Shown: one piece after another, positions 58,373 to 64,000 of the stretch | Position numbering within the stretch: position 1 is the stretch's first letter | Layout of the letters: each line of letters begins with the position of its first letter | From: Sphingomonas oligoaromativorans | Lineage (GTDB): Bacteria; Pseudomonadota; Alphaproteobacteria; Sphingomonadales; Sphingomonadaceae | Direction: 5' to 3' | Length of the DNA stretch: 64,000 nt | Assembly: GCF_011762195.1 (NCBI RefSeq) | Contig: NZ_JAASQK010000003.1 | Coordinates: 186,001-250,000 of the forward strand | Made by a program: the position numbers and the translations under genes | The notes under the pieces: generated by a model | Databases searched by the model: none | What the model was told of the DNA's origin: nothing | Seen by the model: the letters and a program-made list of their open reading frames with translations, nothing else

Positions 58373-58632
58373 TGCCGGGTTCGCCCGGCTATGGTGATAA
58401 ATGGTTTCGTGTGAGGCGCAGCGGACCCGGGGGCGGTACCCGGCGGCTCCACCACAAGCCGGACTTCGGTCCGGTCTTCTGATGGGGCCGAACTAGGATC
58501 GACGTGTGTACGAGCGCGAGGTTTTTGCCCGGCCTGATTGAGCCGTTAAACCGATCAAATCCACAAGTGCCAACGATAACGAGGCGCTCGCGATTGCCGC
58601 GTAATCAAGGCCTCACGGCTTAGATTACAAGG
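58373..58632 (+). ncRNA. ssrA: tmRNA, circularly permuted two-piece form
   Basis: The acceptor piece comes first. It opens with a UUCG hairpin (GCCGGG-TTCG-CCCGGC, 58374-58389) and ends with a T-arm-like stem (CCGGG...CCCGG) and CGGCTCC-ACCA at 58444-58454. A spacer (58455-58483) with hairpin CCGGAC-TTCG-GTCCGG separates it from the coding piece, which begins GGGGCCG (58484-58490), pairing with CGGCTCC as the acceptor stem. The tag frame reads ANDNEALAIAA then TAA (58569-58604). GTGAGGC (58411) pairs with GCCTCAC (58610), joining the two pieces. tmRNA rescues stalled ribosomes. The 3' end is approximate. Confidence 0.93.
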
Positions 58633-58640
58633 CTTGAACG

Positions 58641-58657
58641 CGGTTCGGGCCGAACCG
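58641..58657. terminator. Hairpin after ssrA, possible terminator
   Basis: CGGTTC-GGGCC-GAACCG, a 6-bp perfect stem with a 5-nt loop, a few bases past the end of the tmRNA coding piece. No T-run follows, so it may be a processing or stop signal. Confidence 0.4.
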
Positions 58658-58781
58658 GGCAACAGAATCGGACACCGGCGGTACGGGGAGCACCGAGCAA
58701 CAGAAGCTCCCCACTTCTCTCGACATCGACGGAACCCTTGGGGAAGCTCGGTCGCTTAGCCGCGACTGGGAGGAGAGGGCG

Positions 58782-59036
58782 ATGCGTGCCGCCATCATGT
58801 TCGCGATCCTGCTGGCCGGGCTCGGCGGTTGCCACCGCACGAATGCGGATGCCGTGCAGGCGAATTACGATGCCCGCGCCGATGCGATCGAGCGCCAGGC
58901 ACAGGCCCAGCCCACCGGCATCGCCAGGGACATCTACAAGGATCAGGCCGACGCCATCCGCGAGGAAGGCGAGGATCGGGCCAAGGGCATCCGCAAATCG
59001 GGCGCGGATCAGCCGGCGCCGCAGCAGCAGCCATAG
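58782..59036 (+). CDS. Small lipoprotein, unknown function
   Basis: 84 residues. A lipoprotein signal ends LAGLGGC with Cys17 as the lipidated residue. The remainder is charged and alanine-rich (VQANYDARADAIERQAQAQ), predicted helical, with a Pro/Gln tail (PAPQQQP). GGAGGAGAGGG precedes the ATG at good spacing. I recognise no family beyond a secreted lipoprotein. It stands alone between ssrA and a strong terminator. Confidence 0.75.
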   Translation: MRAAIMFAILLAGLGGCHRTNADAVQANYDARADAIERQAQAQPTGIARDIYKDQADAIREEGEDRAKGIRKSGADQPAPQQQP

Positions 59037-59047
59037 CCCCAAACGAA

Positions 59048-59077
59048 GAAGGGGCCTCGTCGCGACGAGGCCCCTTC
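59048..59077. terminator. Perfect palindrome terminator between lipoprotein and pnp
   Basis: A 30-bp perfect palindrome centred on 59062/59063, with arms beginning GAAGGGGCCTCGTCG. It lies 11 bp after the lipoprotein stop and 29 bp from the end of pnp on the other strand. The stem of up to 15 bp with AAG/CTT ends fits a bidirectional rho-independent terminator for the two convergent genes. Confidence 0.8.
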
Positions 59078-59106
59078 CGGTCTTCACGATCCCTTGAGGG
59101 GATCGA

Positions 59107-61431
59107 TCAGTCGTCGTTGCGGGTCAGGAAGGCCGGGGCGAACTCGCCACCGTCATCCTTGCCGCCTTCGCCGCGCTCACGGCGCGGACCGCGATCGCCA
59201 CGGCCTTCGCCGCCGCGGCCGCCGTCGCGGCGCGGACCACGGTCACGATCGCCATCGCGACGCGGGCCACGGCCGTCGCCACGCGGGCCACGATCGCCAC
59301 CCTCACGCGGCTCGCGCGGCGGGCGGGTGTCGGGCAGCTCTTCGCCGGTCTCCTGATCGACGACGCGCATCGACAGGCGAACCTTGCCGCGCGGATCGAT
59401 CTCGAGAACCTTGACCTTCACTTCCTGGCCTTCGGTCACGACGTCCTTCGGCGACGCGACGCGCTCGTTCTTCATCTCGGAGACGTGGACGAGGCCGTCC
59501 TTGCCGCCCATGAAGTTCACGAACGCACCGAAGTCGACGATGTTGACGACCTTGCCGTTGTAGATCTTGCCGACTTCGGCCTCGGCGACGATGCCGATGA
59601 TCCAGTTCTTGGCGGCCTCGATCTGCGCCACGTCGGACGACGAGATCTTGACGGTGCCGTCGTCGTCGATGTCGACCTTGGCGCCGGTGGTGGCGACGAT
59701 CTCGCGGATCACCTTGCCGCCGGTGCCGATCACGTCGCGGATCTTGTCCTTGGGGACGCTGATCGTCTCGATGCGCGGCGCGTGGGCCGAAAGCTCGGTG
59801 CGGGTGTGGTCGAGCGCCTTGGCCATCTCGCCGAGGATGTGCGCGCGGCCACCCTTCGCCTGCTCGAGGGCGACCTTCATGATCTCCTCGGTGATGCCGG
59901 CGATCTTGATGTCCATCTGAAGGCTGGTGATGCCTTCCGACGTACCGGCCACCTTGAAGTCCATGTCGCCGAGATGATCCTCGTCACCGAGGATGTCGGA
60001 CAGGACGGCGAAGTCCTTGCCTTCGAGGATCAGGCCCATCGCGATGCCCGAGACCGGGCGCTTGATCGGCACGCCGGCGTCCATGAGGGCGAGCGAACCG
60101 CCGCAGACCGTCGCCATCGACGACGAGCCGTTGGACTCGGTGATGTCCGAGGTCAGGCGGATCGTGTAGGGGAACTCCTCCTTCGTCGGCAGCACGCCGT
60201 GCAGCGCGCGCCACGCCAGCTTGCCATGGCCGATCTCGCGACGGCCCGGCGCGCCGAAGCGGCCCACTTCACCCACCGAGTAGGGCGGGAAGTTGTAGTG
60301 GAGCATGAAATGCTCGTAGCGCAGGCCGGTCAGGCCATCGATCATCTGCTCGGCGTCCTTGGTGCCCAGCGTGCAGGTGGCGATGGTCTGGGTCTCGCCG
60401 CGCGTGAATAGCGCCGAGCCATGGGCGCGGGGCAGGAAGTGCGCGGTCGCCTCGATCGGGCGCACGGTCTTCGTGTCGCGGCCGTCGATGCGGCGGCCGT
60501 CCTTGAGGATCGCGGTGCGGACGATGTCGGCTTCGAGCTTCTTGACGAGCTTGGCGGCGACGAGCTGCTCCTGCGGGGTCTTCTCCGCCATCGCGGCCTT
60601 GGCCTTCGCGCGCGCCTCGTTGAGGGCGTTCGAGCGGGCCGACTTGTCGACCAGCTTGTAGGCCTTCTCGATGTCCTTGCCGACGAGCTTCTTGAGCTCG
60701 GCCTTGACCTTCGTGTTGTCGGCGCCGGTCTTGAGCTCCCACGGATCCTTCGCGGCCTTCTCGGCGAGCTGGATGATCGCGTCGATCACCTGCTGCGAGG
60801 CCTTGTGCGCGAACATCACGGCGCCGAGCATCGTCTCTTCCGAAAGCTCCTTGGCTTCGGATTCGACCATCATCACGGCGTCATGGGTGGCGGCGGCGAC
60901 GAGATCGAGCTCGCCTTCGGCAACCTCGGCGTCGGTCGGGTTCAGGATGTACTCGCCATCCTTGTAGCCGACGCGGGCGGCGCCGATCGGGCCCATGAAG
61001 GGAACGCCCGAGATCGTCATCGCGGCCGACGCGGCGACCAGCGCCAGAATGTCAGGCTCGTTCTCGCCGTCATAGGAGAGCACCTGCACGATGCAGTTGA
61101 TCTCGTTGTAGAAACCTTCCGGGAAGAGCGGGCGGATCGGGCGATCGATCAGGCGGGAGACCAGCGTCTCCTTCTCGGTCGCGCCACGCTCGCGCTTGAA
61201 GAAGCCGCCGGGGATGCGACCCGACGAGAAATACTTCTCCTGATAGTGGACGGTCAGCGGGAAGAAGTCCTGCCCTTCCTTCACCGACTTGGCGGCGGTG
61301 ACCGCGGCCAGCACCACCGTCTCGCCGAGCGTCGCGATCACCGCGCCGTCGGCCTGACGGGCGACGCGGCCCGTCTCGAGCGTCAGGGGCTTGCCGCCCC
61401 ACTCGATTTCCACCTTCTTGATATCGAACAT
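59107..61431 (-). CDS. pnp: Polyribonucleotide nucleotidyltransferase with Arg/Gly-rich tail
   Basis: 774 residues. Two RNase PH-like core domains: the first from [21 protein letters not shown], the second around [21 protein letters not shown] and [16 protein letters not shown] (about 555-615: [16 protein letters not shown]) and S1 (about 620-690: [20 protein letters not shown]) domains follow. From about 698 the protein ends in a low-complexity tail rich in Arg, Gly and Asp ([15 protein letters not shown]). PNPase degrades RNA 3' to 5' with phosphate and is part of RNA degradosomes. The ATG has AAGGA 6 bp upstream. Confidence 0.95.
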   Translation of the reverse strand: MFDIKKVEIEWGGKPLTLETGRVARQADGAVIATLGETVVLAAVTAAKSVKEGQDFFPLTVHYQEKYFSSGRIPGGFFKRERGATEKETLVSRLIDRPIRPLFPEGFYNEINCIVQVLSYDGENEPDILALVAASAAMTISGVPFMGPIGAARVGYKDGEYILNPTDAEVAEGELDLVAAATHDAVMMVESEAKELSEETMLGAVMFAHKASQQVIDAIIQLAEKAAKDPWELKTGADNTKVKAELKKLVGKDIEKAYKLVDKSARSNALNEARAKAKAAMAEKTPQEQLVAAKLVKKLEADIVRTAILKDGRRIDGRDTKTVRPIEATAHFLPRAHGSALFTRGETQTIATCTLGTKDAEQMIDGLTGLRYEHFMLHYNFPPYSVGEVGRFGAPGRREIGHGKLAWRALHGVLPTKEEFPYTIRLTSDITESNGSSSMATVCGGSLALMDAGVPIKRPVSGIAMGLILEGKDFAVLSDILGDEDHLGDMDFKVAGTSEGITSLQMDIKIAGITEEIMKVALEQAKGGRAHILGEMAKALDHTRTELSAHAPRIETISVPKDKIRDVIGTGGKVIREIVATTGAKVDIDDDGTVKISSSDVAQIEAAKNWIIGIVAEAEVGKIYNGKVVNIVDFGAFVNFMGGKDGLVHVSEMKNERVASPKDVVTEGQEVKVKVLEIDPRGKVRLSMRVVDQETGEELPDTRPPREPREGGDRGPRGDGRGPRRDGDRDRGPRRDGGRGGEGRGDRGPRRERGEGGKDDGGEFAPAFLTRNDD

Positions 61432-61621
61432 CTTATTTCCTTCACTCCGGGCGCCCTATGCGGCCGGGGCCTCAGTTGCAGACATGCCGGTCTGCGCGGT
61501 TCGGAACCGGTGGTCCCTCGACAGTCGGCCGGATTGCCTGGCTGTCGTTTTTCTCCAGCCTTGGATGCTGGAACGGGCCGACGCAAAGCGCCAGCCCGAA
61601 TTTCAATTCCGCAAATGCGAA
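61432..61621 (-). other. pnp leader and rpsO-pnp intergenic region
   Basis: 190 bp without an open frame of note. In the RNA, CGGTTC and GAACCG can pair with a single base between, and CAGAC-CGGCAT-GTCTG forms a short stem. In other bacteria the pnp leader is a hairpin cut by RNase III to allow self-control; nothing here proves that. I see no clear promoter boxes. Confidence 0.4.
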
Positions 61622-61644
61622 ACGGCCCGCCGATGGCGGGCCGT
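61622..61644 (-). terminator. rpsO terminator
   Basis: ACGGCCCGCC-GAT-GGCGGGCCGT, a perfect 10-bp stem with a 3-nt loop, 5 bp after the rpsO stop on the minus strand. A TTT follows in the direction of reading. It probably ends most rpsO transcripts, with some reading on into pnp. Confidence 0.75.
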
Positions 61645-61649
61645 CCGAC

Positions 61650-61919
61650 TTACTTGCGAAGGCCGAGCTTCGCGATCAGGTCAGCGTAGCGCTGCACGTC
61701 CTTCTTCTTCAGATAGTCGAGCAGCGAACGGCGCTTGTTGACCATCATGAGCAGGCCGCGGCGCGAGTGGTTGTCCTTCGCGTGGCCCTTGAAGTGCTCG
61801 GTGAGGTTCTTGATGCGCTCGGTCAGGATCGCGACCTGGACCTCGGGCGAACCGGTGTCGCCGGAAACGCGGGCATTCTCTTCGATGAGCGTCGTCTTGC
61901 GCTCGGCAGTGATCGACAT
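61650..61919 (-). CDS. rpsO: Ribosomal protein S15
   Basis: 89 residues, exactly the usual S15 length. [47 protein letters not shown] and [18 protein letters not shown] are near-universal S15 sequence. It binds 16S rRNA in the central domain. GAAAGGA lies 8 bp before the ATG. The order truB-rpsO-pnp matches the conserved arrangement in many proteobacteria. Confidence 0.97.
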   Translation of the reverse strand: MSITAERKTTLIEENARVSGDTGSPEVQVAILTERIKNLTEHFKGHAKDNHSRRGLLMMVNKRRSLLDYLKKKDVQRYADLIAKLGLRK

Positions 61920-61935
61920 CGTGTCATCCTTTCGA

Positions 61936-62844
61936 TCAGAGGTTGAATCCGCGCACCACCCTGATCCCCATCCCGTCACTCTCGACGAGGGCGACCGGAA
62001 CAGACCCGGCGGTCGCGAGATAGGGGCCTGGTGTTGCAGCGATCCCGATCACCTGACGCCCCTGACGGAGCGCCCCTGCCTGATCGGGCGTGACGGGTAG
62101 AGCCGGGATGTCGTCCAGCCCCGCCGTCAGCGGCAAGAGTGCCTGTTCAAGCGTGCGCCCTTGGCCCAGATCGGCCAGAGAGTCCAGCGATATCGCTTTT
62201 TCGAGCGTGAACGGCCCGGCCTTCAGCCGGCGGAGCATGGTGACATGGCCGACCGTGCCCAGCGCCAGCGCGATGTCGCGGGCGAGGCTGCGGATATAGG
62301 TGCCCTTCGAAACGGTCGCGACGAGGGTGGCCTCTTCCGGGCTCGCCGCCTCGATGGTGAGCGCATGGATCGTCACGTTGCGGCTGGCGAGTTGCACCTC
62401 CTCACCGGCGCGGGCGAGGTCATAGGCGCGCTGGCCGTCGACCTTGAGCGCGGAATAGGCAGGCGGCACCTGCGCGATCGGGCCGGTGAAGTCCGGCAGC
62501 ACCACTTCCAGCACCTCGCGCGTCGGGCGGACATCGGAAGTGGCGATCACCTTGCCTTCGAGGTCGAGCGTGTCGGTCTGCTCGCCGAACTTCACCGTGA
62601 AGGCATAGGCCTTGTCGGCATCGAGCATCCGGCCGGACAGCTTGGTCGCCTCGCCGAGCGCGATCGGCAGCACGCCGGACGCGAGCGGATCGAGCGTTCC
62701 GCCATGGCCGACCTTCACCTTGGCATAGCCGCCCTGCCGCAAGGCGCGCTTGGCGGCGGAGACGATGTCGGTCGATCCGGGGCCGAGCGGCTTGTCGATG
62801 ATGAGCCAGCCGTGGAGAGCCGGGCCATTCCTGTCCTGTGTCAT
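61936..62844 (-). CDS. truB: tRNA pseudouridine(55) synthase
   Basis: 302 residues. The catalytic Asp52 lies in [16 protein letters not shown], with the nearby [10 protein letters not shown] start, [16 protein letters not shown] and [16 protein letters not shown] motifs of TruB. The C-terminal PUA-like part is short (from about 245). It makes pseudouridine 55 in the T-arm of tRNAs. It precedes rpsO by 16 bp on the same strand. Confidence 0.95.
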   Translation of the reverse strand: MTQDRNGPALHGWLIIDKPLGPGSTDIVSAAKRALRQGGYAKVKVGHGGTLDPLASGVLPIALGEATKLSGRMLDADKAYAFTVKFGEQTDTLDLEGKVIATSDVRPTREVLEVVLPDFTGPIAQVPPAYSALKVDGQRAYDLARAGEEVQLASRNVTIHALTIEAASPEEATLVATVSKGTYIRSLARDIALALGTVGHVTMLRRLKAGPFTLEKAISLDSLADLGQGRTLEQALLPLTAGLDDIPALPVTPDQAGALRQGRQVIGIAATPGPYLATAGSVPVALVESDGMGIRVVRGFNL

Positions 62845-62884
62845 GGGCGCGCGGCCTAGGCCCGCGGGCTCCCGGCGGCAAGCC

Positions 62885-63253
62885 TCAGCGATGCTTGCGC
62901 TTGCCCGAACGATAGCCCGGCGGCTCCGGCGAGCGGACCACCGAGCTCAGCCAGCAGCGCTGCCCCTGCACGCTGATGGTGCTGTATTTGTCGAGCCGGC
63001 CCGCAGGCCCCGTCTCCACGCCGAAGCCGTCGGCGGCCGCGAGGCGCGGGCATTCGGGGCGGACGCGGAGATAATACCAGTGCCCATCCTGCGCGCGCAG
63101 ATAGATGCCGCGCTTGCCGTCGATGCGATAATCGGTGAGGCCGTCCTGCCGGAAACCCAGGACCACGGCCTCGGGGCCGGTCGGCGGCTCGGGCGCCTGG
63201 GGCACGGCCAGCGCGGGGGTGGCGATCAGCAGGGCGGCGAACAGGGCACGCAT
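62885..63253 (-). CDS. Secreted protein, DUF6491-like
   Basis: 122 residues. A signal peptide (MRALFAALLIATPALA) is followed by a domain with IYLRAQDGHWYYLRVRPECPRLAAADGF and SVQGQRCWLSSVV, where the two cysteines (about 68 and 99) may bond. The spacing of YLRV-C-L and C-W resembles the DUF6491 family of small secreted proteobacterial proteins. No function is known. A basic tail (SGKRKHR) ends it. It follows the GNAT gene by 32 bp. Confidence 0.75.
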   Translation of the reverse strand: MRALFAALLIATPALAVPQAPEPPTGPEAVVLGFRQDGLTDYRIDGKRGIYLRAQDGHWYYLRVRPECPRLAAADGFGVETGPAGRLDKYSTISVQGQRCWLSSVVRSPEPPGYRSGKRKHR

Positions 63254-63285
63254 GGGCTCTTCTCCCGGTCGGATCGGCGCCGAGG

Positions 63286-63837
63286 CTAGACCGGTTCGTC
63301 GAACCCGTCGATGAACAGGGCATAGAGCGCCGTATCGCGGACATGCCCGGTCCATGTGACCATATGGCGACGCAGAATGCCCTCGCGCGTGGCGCCGAGC
63401 TTCTCCACCGCCGCCATCGAGCGGGTGTTGCGCGTGTCGACGCGGAATTCGATGCGGTGGAAGCCGGCCTCCGCCGCGCGCTCCAGCATCAGCCGCTTGA
63501 AGCGGGCATTGATCCCGGTGCCGCGTGCGTGCGGGGCGAGATAGGTGCCGCCGATCTCGGTAGAGCCATGGACGGCGCTGGGGTTGAGATAGCTCGACAT
63601 GCCGACCACCACGCCCTTGTCGAGGATGGCGAAGGCGATGCGGTGCGCCGCCTCCAGCACCGCGTCGAAATTGGCGTCGAAGCCGGCGGGCGACCAGTCG
63701 CTCGGATAGATGTCCCAGATCGTCGTGTCGGCGGCACAGGCATCGGCGAGGCCGGCGCGGTGCGCCTCCGCGAGCGGCTCCAGCCGAAGCGCGCCGTCCG
63801 CCATGGCGGGGCTCAGGGCGCCGACGTCGGCCTTCAT
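63286..63837 (-). CDS. GNAT-family N-acetyltransferase (RimJ/RimL type)
   Basis: 183 residues. [18 protein letters not shown] opens the domain, [26 protein letters not shown] carries the acetyl-CoA binding loop (here RGTGIN), and [29 protein letters not shown] is the RimJ/RimL signature (cited in part). The target is unknown: such enzymes acetylate protein N-termini, small amines or antibiotics. The ATG overlaps the tdk stop (ATGA), so it is co-transcribed. Confidence 0.9.
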   Translation of the reverse strand: MKADVGALSPAMADGALRLEPLAEAHRAGLADACAADTTIWDIYPSDWSPAGFDANFDAVLEAAHRIAFAILDKGVVVGMSSYLNPSAVHGSTEIGGTYLAPHARGTGINARFKRLMLERAAEAGFHRIEFRVDTRNTRSMAAVEKLGATREGILRRHMVTWTGHVRDTALYALFIDGFDEPV

Positions 63838-64000
63838 TGCCCCATCTGCTCCATATAATGGCGCCGACACAGCGCGACATAGCGGTCGTTGCCGCCGATC
63901 TCGGTCTGCGCGCCTTCGGTGATGGCGTGGCCGCCGGCATCGACGCGCAGGTTCATCGTCGCCTTGCGGCCGCACGAGCAGATCGTCTTGATCTCCTGCA
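63834..64000 (-). CDS. tdk: Thymidine kinase, C-terminal part (cut by window edge)
   Basis: The last 55 codons. [16 protein letters not shown] contains two of the structural zinc cysteines, and [16 protein letters not shown] supplies the thymidine-contact region and another zinc ligand, as in type II thymidine kinases. It phosphorylates thymidine for salvage. The stop overlaps the GNAT start by 4 bp. The N-terminal P-loop half lies outside the window. Confidence 0.92.
   Translation of the reverse strand, partial: QEIKTICSCGRKATMNLRVDAGGHAITEGAQTEIGGNDRYVALCRRHYMEQMGQ

Noticed and set aside
58374-58389. Hairpin read as an mscL terminator
   Set aside because: It lies directly after a good promoter at the expected transcript start and has a UUCG loop with no T-run, so it fits better as the 5' hairpin of the tmRNA acceptor piece.
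59150-59330. Repetitive DNA that might be a tandem or CRISPR-like array
   Set aside because: The repeats are the in-frame codons of the PNPase Arg/Gly tail, with no spacers of uniform length and no cas genes nearby.
1-64000. Mobile elements, prophage or tRNA genes
   Set aside because: I saw no transposase or integrase motifs, no target-site duplications with terminal repeats, and no cloverleaf with a recognisable T-loop apart from the tmRNA acceptor piece.

Overview
The window is high-GC DNA from what looks like a sphingomonad (Alphaproteobacteria, Sphingomonadales). This is inferred from a two-piece, circularly permuted tmRNA gene, a full hopanoid locus, palindromic extragenic repeats of the kind common in sphingomonads, and the general gene complement. 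It is chromosomal: rpsO, pnp, truB, ispH, ispB and ssrA are present. I found no insertion sequence, prophage, CRISPR array, rRNA or tRNA.

Region by region. (1) 1-5171: valine catabolism on the minus strand (3-hydroxyisobutyrate dehydrogenase start, enoyl-CoA hydratase, acyl-CoA dehydrogenase, mmsA) with a divergent LysR regulator. A small GIY-YIG nuclease gene sits inside, tightly bracketed by palindromic repeats. (2) 5230-10650: cutA, then a five-gene MarR / FUSC / DUF1656 / HlyD / outer-membrane-factor efflux operon with every junction overlapping. (3) 10655-21906: a ClC channel, a fatty-acid uptake and activation unit (FadL porin, acyl-CoA ligase, MerR regulator), a DUF2147 protein, and a beta-oxidation operon (thiolase, FadN-type hydroxyacyl-CoA dehydrogenase/hydratase, acyl-CoA dehydrogenase).

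(4) 21923-40741: the hopanoid locus. A rightward operon hpnABCDEFG makes squalene, cyclises it and processes the side chain. The divergent leftward operon hpnI-hpnJ-hpnK-hpnL-DUF2141 makes the composite head group and a membrane protein. hpnH and ispH form another leftward pair, hpnM is alone, and DUF2141-hpnN are leftward. Together these could convert isoprenoid precursors to adenosylhopane, bacteriohopanetetrol and its cyclitol ether, and move hopanoids toward the outer membrane. hpnO and hpnP are not in the window. Two DUF2141 genes bracket the locus.

(5) 40792-50431: a spore-coat-U type chaperone-usher pilus operon beside a signalling cluster (REC-Hpt protein, LuxR-type regulator, hybrid histidine kinase carrying one degenerate receiver, and a lone CheY-like receiver). 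(6) 50459-58322: chorismate mutase, ispB, a small membrane protein, hrpB, an NDUFS4-like complex I accessory protein, a lemA-TPM-TPM-NUDIX operon, and mscL. (7) 58338-64000: permuted ssrA with its promoter, a small lipoprotein, pnp with an Arg/Gly-rich tail, rpsO, truB, a DUF6491-like protein, a GNAT acetyltransferase and the end of thymidine kinase.

The observations most worth a second look are the repeat-bracketed GIY-YIG unit, the permuted tmRNA, the 60-bp tail-to-tail overlap of hpnG and hpnH, the paired DUF2141 genes around the hopanoid locus, the pseudo-receiver in the hybrid kinase, and the PNPase tail.
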